Positions 1-5,075 of a DNA stretch of 7,299 nt are shown in pieces. The notes under the pieces were generated by a model. The model was not told the DNA's origin and did not search any database. It saw nothing but the letters and a program-made list of their open reading frames with translations. The number at the start of each line of letters is the position of its first letter. The first letter of the stretch is position 1. The position numbers were made by a program, and so were the translations under genes. The stretch is from Clostridia bacterium. Its GTDB lineage: Bacteria; Bacillota_A; Clostridia; Christensenellales; Borkfalkiaceae. The stretch covers positions 1-7,299 of the forward strand of contig RYWC01000033.1 of assembly GCA_003979335.1 (NCBI GenBank). The letters run 5' to 3'.

Positions 1-19
1 AGATGTGTATAAGAGACAG
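1..19 (+). other. Tn5/Nextera mosaic-end adapter remnant (artefact)
   Basis: The first 19 bases read AGATGTGTATAAGAGACAG, which is exactly the Tn5 transposase mosaic end used in tagmentation library kits. It begins at base 1 and stops where ordinary A/T-rich sequence starts. It is therefore almost certainly untrimmed adapter at a contig end, not part of the organism. Genomic sequence should be taken to begin at base 20. A real Tn5-type element end is much less likely, because the engineered mosaic end is a hybrid of the natural outer and inner ends and no transposon gene follows. Confidence 0.96.
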
Positions 20-42
20 GGTAAGGATATTCTTATGATTAT

Positions 43-76
43 AAAAGCTCGGAGGCAGTTTACCTCCGAGCTTTTT
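43..76. terminator. Bidirectional hairpin terminator
   Basis: A perfect 13-bp inverted repeat pairs AAAAGCTCGGAGG (43-55) with CCTCCGAGCTTTT (63-75) around a 7-base loop. Read leftward, it starts right after the TGA stop of the membrane-protein gene and ends in TTTTAT, so it should terminate that gene. Read rightward, it ends in TTTTT and could also stop transcripts from a gene lying off the left edge. The sequence shows the hairpin; the terminator role is inferred from its position and T-tracts. Confidence 0.85.
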
Positions 77-843
77 CACACTTCTATTCCATTTTCGGTC
101 AATATTTCTCCGGCTTCTTTTAAAATCCTATCACCTAAACTTTCAAAATCCTCTTTAATTTTTTTATTTTTATTTTCAATTTCTTTGTTTTCCTCATCGA
201 TAATTCTGTTTAACTTGTCAATTTCCTCGTTTTCTTTATCTATTTCAGCGTTAATTTCATTCTCTTGAGGGTGTATTTTATTATAGCGCTTCCAACGGCT
301 CACTATAATTGCAGTCCAGATTAACGCGACTAATGGTAAACCGATGTCTATTGCAATCGCCCAACCCACCGAACGCGTTGATTCGTTCAATAAAAGATAT
401 ACCAAAACAGCTACCGACGCCAAAACTACGATAAAATTCAAAAACGTACCGAAAATCGGTTTTGTTGCGTGAACGTAGGATTTACAAGGCAATTGTTCTT
501 TCAAAGGCAAATATTCCGGTTCCGAAGGAGGGTTGTTGAATTGTTCTTCCAATTTTGCAAGTCTGTCGTAATTTTTCAAGCAAGTATCGCGTGAAAAGCG
601 CATAGACAAATAATGCGTCACCACCGTTCTTGTTCGCACCTGACTTTCGATTTTTCCGTCATTGCCTGTAAATCCACGCATAAAACTTCCATAAGACGTA
701 ACTTTTTCTTCCACGCCCAATACTTCCTGTGACTCATTATATACTTCGCGCGTGTCTTCCAACTTCCAACCGAATTTACCGTTAGCAATTATCGTTTCAC
801 CCTCGTCTTCAGGCGAAACCTGCAATATCTTATATTCTTTCAT
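76..843 (-). CDS. Hypothetical two-TM, coiled-coil membrane protein
   Basis: This 255-residue protein belongs to no family I recognise. There is no signal peptide. Residues 1-125 form a soluble, charged N-terminal region (it includes FGWKLEDTREVYN at 25-37 and HYLSMRFSRD at 77-86). Two hydrophobic segments at about 128-152 and 159-182 form a membrane hairpin. Residues about 192-235 are a highly charged Glu/Lys/Asn/Ile stretch with heptad-like spacing, probably a coiled coil, followed by a short C-terminal tail. With basic residues (SRWKRYNK) just after the second segment, both ends are probably cytoplasmic. The ATG at 841-843 is supported by an excellent Shine-Dalgarno AAAGAGGT five bases upstream and a perfect promoter before that. 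It is transcribed divergently from a small XRE regulator that probably controls it. Its function is unknown; the coiled coil suggests oligomerisation or a partner protein, which is inference. Confidence 0.85.
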   Translation of the reverse strand: MKEYKILQVSPEDEGETIIANGKFGWKLEDTREVYNESQEVLGVEEKVTSYGSFMRGFTGNDGKIESQVRTRTVVTHYLSMRFSRDTCLKNYDRLAKLEEQFNNPPSEPEYLPLKEQLPCKSYVHATKPIFGTFLNFIVVLASVAVLVYLLLNESTRSVGWAIAIDIGLPLVALIWTAIIVSRWKRYNKIHPQENEINAEIDKENEEIDKLNRIIDEENKEIENKNKKIKEDFESLGDRILKEAGEILTENGIEV

Positions 844-872
844 TGTTTACCTCTTTGGGGTTATTTCTTATA

Positions 873-901
873 ATTATATCAAGTCATATACGGGTTGTCA
901 A
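873..901 (-). promoter_or_regulatory. Perfect consensus sigma-A promoter, leftward
   Basis: On the minus strand TTGACA (901-896) is followed by a 17-base spacer and TATAAT (878-873), a 12/12 match at the ideal spacing. The predicted start is near 866, giving a 23-nt leader that contains the AAAGAGGT ribosome binding site of the membrane-protein gene. Such a strong promoter is usually tolerated only when it is repressed, and operator-like repeats do lie on top of it. Confidence 0.88.
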
Positions 902-916
902 GTCATTTTTGACTTG
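879..916. promoter_or_regulatory. Putative operator: palindrome plus extra half-site
   Basis: CAAGTCA (899-905), four T bases, then TGACTTG (910-916) make a perfect 18-bp palindrome. The nine bases TCAAGTCAT occur twice in the same orientation, at 879-887 and 898-906, spaced 19 bp apart, so they lie nearly two helical turns apart on one face of the DNA. The palindrome overlaps the -35 box of the leftward promoter and fills the spacer of a candidate rightward promoter. The single half-site sits in the spacer of the leftward promoter. This is the layout expected for a dimeric XRE repressor acting on both genes. Binding is inferred. Confidence 0.7.
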
Positions 917-922
917 TATAAC
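895..922 (+). promoter_or_regulatory. Candidate promoter of the XRE regulator
   Basis: TTGTCA (895-900), a 16-base spacer and TATAAC (917-922) match 5 of 6 consensus bases in each box and predict a start near 929, seven bases before the regulator's ATG. An alternative -10, TATAAT at 924-929, would start transcription at 936, the A of the start codon, but it lacks a good -35 at normal spacing. Either way the mRNA would have almost no leader. Confidence 0.6.
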
Positions 923-937
923 ATATAATAATGTTAT
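918..937. promoter_or_regulatory. Second palindrome across the regulator's -10 and start codon
   Basis: ATAACAT (918-924), six bases, then ATGTTAT (931-937) form a perfect 7-bp inverted repeat. It covers the candidate -10 boxes and the first two bases of the regulator's start codon. It differs in sequence and spacing from the CAAGTCA palindrome, so it may be a site for another protein or a chance A/T-rich repeat. The repeat is certain; the function is not. Confidence 0.4.
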
Positions 938-1136
938 GAACTTTGCCAAAAGATTGAAGGACCTAAGAGAAGAACAAGGACTTAGCCAAATGGGGCTTGC
1001 AAAAGCAACGGGAATAAGCCAATCTTCAATTGCGCGATGGGAACTGGAAAAAGCTGACCCGACCGCTTCCGCGCTTATCACGCTTGCAGTTTTTTTCGGC
1101 GAAAGCGTCGACTATTTATTGGGATTATACGATTAG
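936..1136 (+). CDS. XRE-family HTH transcriptional regulator
   Basis: The 66-residue protein is essentially a single helix-turn-helix domain of the HTH_3/Cro-C1 type (residues about 4-60): RLKDLREEQGLSQ leads into the turn-containing segment LAKATGISQSSIARWE, and the family's usual ending follows (DYLLG at 59-63). It has no room for a ligand-binding or protease-sensitive domain, so it probably acts as a simple dimeric DNA binder. The open frame extends upstream to 843, but that part runs through the promoter and operator repeats and reads like translated intergenic DNA; the ATG at 936 starts exactly where the family domain does. No Shine-Dalgarno is visible before it. It faces away from the membrane-protein gene, and its probable operators lie between the two, so repression of that gene and of itself is the likely role. 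Confidence 0.9.
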   Translation: MNFAKRLKDLREEQGLSQMGLAKATGISQSSIARWELEKADPTASALITLAVFFGESVDYLLGLYD

Positions 1137-1157
1137 CACGGTTAAGCCGTGCTTTTT
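1135..1157 (+). terminator. Rho-independent terminator of the XRE gene
   Basis: AGCACGG (1135-1141) pairs with CCGTGCT (1147-1153) around a 5-base loop and runs into TTTTT then ATTT. The hairpin begins inside the TAG stop codon of the regulator. This G/C-rich stem with a T-tract is a clear intrinsic terminator that separates the regulator from the transporter gene. Confidence 0.88.
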
Positions 1158-1160
1158 ATT

Positions 1161-1188
1161 TGCTTAAAAAATAAAAAATTAATATAAT
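1161..1188 (+). promoter_or_regulatory. Promoter of the EamA transporter gene
   Basis: TATAAT at 1183-1188 is a perfect -10 box, with TTGCTT at 1161-1166 as a weaker -35 at a 16-base spacing, just after the preceding terminator. Transcription would begin about seven bases after the -10, at 1195, which is the first base of the GTG start codon. The -10 box is convincing; the -35 is only moderate. Confidence 0.6.
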
Positions 1189-1194
1189 AATAAG

Positions 1195-2178
1195 GTGCTT
1201 ATAAAAGATAAAGAAAAATTTTTTTCAAAAACTTATATAGTGTGCATATGCGCAATTTTTTGCTGTATCCTTTGGGGCAGCGCTTTCCCATGCGTTAAGA
1301 TTGGTTATGAGCTGTTCCGCATAGACAGAAGCAGCGTTCCTTCGCTTATGTTGTTTGCAGGCATAAGGTTTACGCTTGCAGGAGTGTTTGTAATTATTTT
1401 CGGTTCAATAACGCAGAAAAGATTTTTGGTTCCGAAAGCAAAAAACCTTTGGCGTGTCGGAATTTTAAGCCTTTTCCAAACGATATTGCAATATACCTTT
1501 TTCTATATAGGTCTTGCCAACACCGCAGGGGTCAAAGCTTCTGTTTTAAACGGACTCGGCGTATTTTTTACTATTATCGCGGCATGCTTTATTTTCAGAA
1601 CGGAAAAATTCAACATTATAAAACTTGCAGGTTGCATTTTAGGCTTCGGCGGCGTAATTTTAATTAATTTGGGCGGAGATTTCACATTTTCGTTTTCACT
1701 TCTCGGCGAGGGTTTTGTAATATTTTCAGGGCTGTCAGCCGCTATGGCTTCGGGGCTTGTAAAAATATTTTCAAAGCGCGAAGACACAACCGCGCTGTGC
1801 GGTTATCAGTTCTTCTTCGGCGGAATTATTCTTATAATCATAGGTTTGATTTTCGGCGGAAATATTCCGCACATTGACGTCGGCGCGGCGTTTATGCTTG
1901 TATACCTTGCCTTTTTGTCTGCCTGCGCTTTTACTTTGCAGGGCTTTCTGCTCAGGTACAATCCCGTTTCCAAAGTTGCGGTATTCAAAAGCACAAATCC
2001 GCTATTCGGCGCAGTTTTTTCCGCAATAATTTTGGGTGAAAGCGAACAGCTTTTAAGTTGGTTCACTTTTATTGCCTTGGTTCTGGTCTGTCTCGGAATA
2101 TTCATAATAAACAAATTCGGAGAGAAAAAATCGCCCAAGGCGCCGGCTGAAACCCAAACAGGTGAAAATTCAGAATAA
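1195..2178 (+). CDS. EamA-domain DMT-superfamily transporter
   Basis: This 327-residue integral membrane protein belongs to the drug/metabolite transporter (DMT) superfamily, 10-TMS EamA type. About ten hydrophobic segments are visible (roughly 13-35, 50-71, 86-105, 110-133, 141-160, 168-190, 201-221, 229-251, 262-282, 286-306). They form two repeated EamA units of five helices. Family hallmarks include WGSAFP (27-32) in the first helix, the glycine-rich fifth helix (LAGCILGFGGVILI, 144-157) and the NPLFGAVFSAIILGE stretch (268-282). The tail is hydrophilic, and the length is normal. Members export amino acids, metabolites or drugs; the substrate cannot be read from sequence. The start is GTG at 1195: a stop at 1180-1182 blocks extension, there is no ATG before the first helix, and no properly spaced Shine-Dalgarno is present. 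It is probably monocistronic, with its own promoter upstream and the secG promoter downstream. Confidence 0.92.
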   Translation: MLIKDKEKFFSKTYIVCICAIFCCILWGSAFPCVKIGYELFRIDRSSVPSLMLFAGIRFTLAGVFVIIFGSITQKRFLVPKAKNLWRVGILSLFQTILQYTFFYIGLANTAGVKASVLNGLGVFFTIIAACFIFRTEKFNIIKLAGCILGFGGVILINLGGDFTFSFSLLGEGFVIFSGLSAAMASGLVKIFSKREDTTALCGYQFFFGGIILIIIGLIFGGNIPHIDVGAAFMLVYLAFLSACAFTLQGFLLRYNPVSKVAVFKSTNPLFGAVFSAIILGESEQLLSWFTFIALVLVCLGIFIINKFGEKKSPKAPAETQTGENSE

Positions 2179-2206
2179 AAAATTAAAAAAACGACTGCGT
2201 TTTTGA

Positions 2207-2235
2207 TTGAAAAAAACAAACGGCTGTGTTATAAT
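2207..2235 (+). promoter_or_regulatory. secG promoter, extended -10
   Basis: TTGAAA (2207-2212), a 17-base spacer and TATAAT (2230-2235) with the extension TGT immediately before it (2227-2229) form a strong sigma-A promoter. Its start is expected near 2242, giving a 24-nt leader that carries the AAAGAGGT ribosome binding site at 2252-2259. Confidence 0.82.
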
Positions 2236-2265
2236 TGCTTAGTAAAATTATAAAGAGGTCTTTAT

Positions 2266-2571
2266 ATGTTGATGAATATGTTGGCAGCCAACGGTATGAA
2301 CGACACTGAATGGGCTGTTTATTGGACAATATTGGCTATTTGCCTTATAGTTATTTTCCTTGCCGCGGCGTTTGCAATCGTTTTGGTGCTTTGCCAAAAG
2401 AGCAACTCCGACGGTATTCAGGGTATTACCGCTTCAAGCGAAACATTCTACGGTAAAAACAGGGGACGTTCCATTGAAAGCAAGCTTAAAAAATGGTCTT
2501 GGATTGTGCTTGCGGTAATTGGGGTGCTTTCGGTAGTTGCGTACATCGTACAGGTAATGAACAGAGCGTAA
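2266..2571 (+). CDS. secG: Protein translocase subunit SecG
   Basis: SecG is the small membrane subunit of the SecYEG channel, which carries unfolded proteins through the cytoplasmic membrane and supports the SecA motor. The 101-residue product shows the SecG layout: a first membrane segment at about 17-43, a cytoplasmic loop with the conserved pattern around QKSNSDGIQG (44-53) and SSETFYGKNRGRS (57-69), and a second membrane segment at about 77-96. Typical SecG proteins of Gram-positives are 70-80 residues; the extra length here is a roughly 15-residue N-terminal stretch rich in Met and Asn. ATG at 2266 has AAAGAGGT six bases upstream; nearby ATGs at codons 3 and 5 sit further from that site. 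The gene lies upstream of rnr and smpB, a familiar Firmicutes order, but a terminator separates it from rnr. Confidence 0.93.
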   Translation: MLMNMLAANGMNDTEWAVYWTILAICLIVIFLAAAFAIVLVLCQKSNSDGIQGITASSETFYGKNRGRSIESKLKKWSWIVLAVIGVLSVVAYIVQVMNRA

Positions 2572-2580
2572 AATAACACT

Positions 2581-2611
2581 AAGGCGGCTTTAACAGCCGC
2601 TTTTTATTTTT
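2581..2611 (+). terminator. Terminator or attenuator between secG and rnr
   Basis: GCGGCT (2584-2589) pairs with AGCCGC (2595-2600) around a 5-base loop. Weaker pairs extend the stem outward to AAG/TTT, and TTTTT-A-TTTTT follows. It looks like a standard intrinsic terminator for secG. Because the rnr start codon lies only seven bases after the T-tract, any transcript from secG into rnr must read through it, so it could also set the rnr level by partial termination. Confidence 0.85.
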
Positions 2612-2618
2612 AGTACAT

Positions 2619-4547
2619 ATGGGATACAGACACGATAATATAAAAAAATACGACAATTTGAAAAATAAAAAAGATAAAACTTTTACGGGCATCGTTCAGG
2701 GAAACGAAAAAGGCTATGCCTTTATAATTCCCGAAGAAGATTACGGGCACGACTTTTTTGTTCCGCGCCACGCCGTAAAGGGCGCATACCACGGCGACAA
2801 AGTGCTTGCCGCGCACGTTACCGGCACTAAGGACGAAGCTTACGTTATAAAAATATTGGAACGCGGAAACTCAACCGTTATAGGCACGTTCGCAAGGGAA
2901 AGAAGCTGTGGTTATGTTTACCCGGACAACACCAAACAGCCTGAAATTTTTATACCCCTCTCTTCTTCAATGAGCGCAAAAGACGGCGACAAGGTGGTTT
3001 GCGAAATCACTTCATATCCCAACGGAAAAGCCCCCGGCGGCAAAATTGTCGAGATACTCGGCGAAGGCGGAGATTTAGAGACTGAGGAACTTTCCATCAT
3101 CCGCTCATATGGATTGGAGGAAGAATTTCCCGAAGACGCTTTAAATGAAGCGCGGAGAGTTTCAGCCGAAAAAATAAAACCTGACGGGCGCGAAGATTTC
3201 AGGAATAAACTGATTTTTACGATAGACGGCGAGGATACGCGCGACATAGACGACGGCATTTCACTTGAAAGACAGGGTGATAATTTTGTTTTAGGCGTGC
3301 ACATCGCAGACGTAAGCCATTACGTTTTATCCGGTACGGCATTGGATGAGGACGCCTACGGGCGAGGCACAAGCGTTTATTTCCCCGACAGAGTTCTGCC
3401 TATGCTTCCGAAAGAACTTTCCAACGGCGCGTGTTCCTTAAACGAAAACGAAGAAAAATACGCACTTTCCTGCTTAATGACTTTTACGCCTGACGGAAGA
3501 CGTCTTGACTACAAAATATGTAAAAGCGTAATTAAAAGCCGCCGACGCACAACCTACACCGAGATGACCGCGCTATGCGATGGCGACAGACAGGTCGAAA
3601 AAAAATATCCCGAATTGGTTGACGTAATTAAGGATATGGAAAAGCTGTGCCTTGCAATGGAAAAACGGCGCGAAGCCGCAGGCAATGTTACGCTTGACGT
3701 AAAAGACGCGCATATTTACGTTGACAAAGACGGAAATATAATTATTCCGCCCGTTGAAAACAGTATTTCCCGGCGCATAATAGAACAGTTTATGATTTCG
3801 GCAAACGAAGCCGTTGCAGAGTTTTTGCAGACGGCAAACGCACCCTGTCTTTACCGTATTCACGAAAGTCCGTCGCCCGAAAAGGCAAGCGCATTTTTCG
3901 GTTTCTTGAGCGATTTGGGAATAAACGCACGATGTAAAACAGAAGATTTGGAGCCTGCCGATTTTCAGCGCATTTTAAAATCCGCAGAGGACAAGCCGTA
4001 TTATTCGGTTATAAACAAAGTTATGTTACGTTCCATGCAGAAAGCAAGATACTCCGAAGAAAACTCAGGACACTTCGGACTTGCTTCCGAGTGTTACTGC
4101 CACTTTACTTCACCCATACGCAGGTATCCGGACCTGTTTGTACACCGCTCTGTAAAAGCGGCGCTAAGCGGAAAAAAGAACGTAAAACAAAAAGAACTTG
4201 CACATAGCGCAGGCATCGACTGCTCCGCAAGAGAACGCATAGCCGACGAATGCGAAAGAAAGGTTGACGAACTTTACAAGCTTTATTATATGGCGGACAG
4301 GTTGGGCGAAGAATACTGCGCGGTAGTTTCCGGCGTTACTAATTTCGGGGTTTTCTGCGAGTTGGAAAACACTATCGAGGGGCTTATACCTCTTGAAGAT
4401 TTGCCGAGAGACAATTATACGTTCTATGAAGAAAAGCTCCTTCTCTGCGGCGGACGGCACAGTTTTAAGCTCGGCGATAAAGTCAAAGTGAAAGTTGCCG
4501 ACTGTGACTTGGGAAGAATGAGAGTTTTATTTAAACTTTTAGTTTAA
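2619..4547 (+). CDS. rnr: Ribonuclease R (RNB-family 3'-5' exoribonuclease)
   Basis: RNase R degrades structured RNA from the 3' end and in many bacteria acts with SmpB-tmRNA in clearing mRNA from rescued ribosomes. The 642-residue protein has cold-shock-type OB folds at about 22-80 (FTGIVQGNEKGYAF, HGDKV) and 85-148, the RNB catalytic domain at about 190-515, and an S1 RNA-binding domain at about 565-640. The metal-binding motif reads TIDGEDTRDIDD, with D203, D209, D211 and D212 matching the four catalytic aspartates of the family. The second signature HFTSPIRRYPDLFVHR (495-510) supplies the conserved arginines. It is shorter than the usual 700-800 residues: the N-terminal helix-turn-helix region and the lysine-rich C-terminal tail are absent. 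The ATG at 2619 is the only one before the first domain, and a stop at 2580-2582 blocks extension. No Shine-Dalgarno is visible. Confidence 0.95.
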   Translation: MGYRHDNIKKYDNLKNKKDKTFTGIVQGNEKGYAFIIPEEDYGHDFFVPRHAVKGAYHGDKVLAAHVTGTKDEAYVIKILERGNSTVIGTFARERSCGYVYPDNTKQPEIFIPLSSSMSAKDGDKVVCEITSYPNGKAPGGKIVEILGEGGDLETEELSIIRSYGLEEEFPEDALNEARRVSAEKIKPDGREDFRNKLIFTIDGEDTRDIDDGISLERQGDNFVLGVHIADVSHYVLSGTALDEDAYGRGTSVYFPDRVLPMLPKELSNGACSLNENEEKYALSCLMTFTPDGRRLDYKICKSVIKSRRRTTYTEMTALCDGDRQVEKKYPELVDVIKDMEKLCLAMEKRREAAGNVTLDVKDAHIYVDKDGNIIIPPVENSISRRIIEQFMISANEAVAEFLQTANAPCLYRIHESPSPEKASAFFGFLSDLGINARCKTEDLEPADFQRILKSAEDKPYYSVINKVMLRSMQKARYSEENSGHFGLASECYCHFTSPIRRYPDLFVHRSVKAALSGKKNVKQKELAHSAGIDCSARERIADECERKVDELYKLYYMADRLGEEYCAVVSGVTNFGVFCELENTIEGLIPLEDLPRDNYTFYEEKLLLCGGRHSFKLGDKVKVKVADCDLGRMRVLFKLLV

Positions 4548-4551
4548 AAAC

Positions 4552-4580
4552 TTTACACAAAAGTTTTTTAGATTTATAAT
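4552..4580 (+). promoter_or_regulatory. Promoter of the smpB-metY-metA operon
   Basis: TTTACA (4552-4557), a 17-base spacer and TATAAT (4575-4580) match 11 of 12 consensus bases at ideal spacing. Transcription should start near 4587, giving a leader of about 26 nt. The promoter lies within a weak A/T hairpin (4546-4568) just after the rnr stop. It means smpB and the methionine genes can be expressed independently of rnr. Confidence 0.78.
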
Positions 4581-4612
4581 TTTAAAGGACAGCCTACAAG
4601 GCGACTAACAGC

Positions 4613-5062
4613 ATGAAACAGATTGCTTACAACAAATACGCTCTATACGAATATTTCGTATTGGAAAAATACGAGGCAGGCATTGTATTAGAGGGCGCGG
4701 AAGTCAAACAGCTGAGGCTCGGAAACTGCAATTTAAAAGACAGCTTCTGTATTTTAAGAAACGGCGAACTGACCCTTAAAAACCTGCATATTCCCGTTTA
4801 CGACAAAGCAGGCGCTTTTTCGTCGCAGGACAGTAAACGCGACAGAAAGCTGTTGATGCACAAAAGCGAACTTTATAAACTTGCAGGCAAGATAAACGAA
4901 AAGGGTTACACAATAATTCCCCTTGCCCTTTACTTTTCAGGCGCGCTTATTAAATGCGAGATAGCCTTGTGTAAAGGCAAACAGACTTACGACAAAAAAA
5001 GAACCATCGCCGAAAGAGACCAGAAAAGGTCGCTTGACAGGCAGATTAAGGAATACAGATAA
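4613..5062 (+). CDS. smpB: SsrA-binding protein SmpB
   Basis: SmpB binds tmRNA (SsrA) and places it in the empty A site of stalled ribosomes, with its C-terminal tail entering the mRNA channel; it is cytoplasmic and essential for trans-translation. The 149-residue length is normal. Family signatures are all present: YEAGIVLEGAEVKQLR (20-35), NLKDSF (40-45), NLHIPVYD (57-64), RKLLMHKSEL (78-87), the IIPLALYF strand (101-108) and the tail KGKQTYDKKRTIAERD (121-136). ATG at 4613 follows AAGG at 4598-4601, a spacing of 11 bases; a small GCCT-ACA-AGGC hairpin may cover that site. Its own promoter lies upstream. metY begins 13 bases after the stop. No tmRNA gene is visible in the window, so ssrA lies elsewhere in this genome. 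Confidence 0.96.
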   Translation: MKQIAYNKYALYEYFVLEKYEAGIVLEGAEVKQLRLGNCNLKDSFCILRNGELTLKNLHIPVYDKAGAFSSQDSKRDRKLLMHKSELYKLAGKINEKGYTIIPLALYFSGALIKCEIALCKGKQTYDKKRTIAERDQKRSLDRQIKEYR

Positions 5063-5075
5063 AACGAGGCAAATT

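Noticed and set aside
1..42. End of a natural transposon at the left edge
   Set aside because: The 19 bases equal the engineered mosaic end, begin at base 1 of the contig and are followed by no transposon gene, so adapter is the better explanation.
843..935. N-terminal extension of the XRE regulator to an ATG at 843
   Set aside because: The extra 31 codons run through the divergent promoter and operator repeats and are unlike the family; the domain begins right at the ATG at 936.
2187..2204. Hairpin AAAAACG/CGTTTTT after the transporter gene
   Set aside because: The stem is seven pairs, mostly A-T, so it is too weak to call a terminator, although it may contribute to one.
1806..2219. Minus-strand open frame opposite the end of the transporter gene
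   Set aside because: It is a shadow of the transporter coding strand and would run through the secG promoter region; no recognisable protein.
4546..4568. Hairpin AAAAACTTT/AAAGTTTTT after rnr as a terminator
   Set aside because: The stem has only one G-C pair and overlaps the -35 box of the smpB promoter; a terminator call is not secure.
4581..4612. SAM riboswitch, T-box or tmRNA gene around smpB and metY
   Set aside because: The smpB leader is about 26 nt and the smpB-metY gap 13 bases; neither can hold these elements, and no tmRNA sequence is seen.
5034..5075. Earlier TTG start for metY, overlapping smpB
   Set aside because: It has no ribosome binding site; the ATG at 5076 has GAGG at the proper distance and gives the usual protein length.
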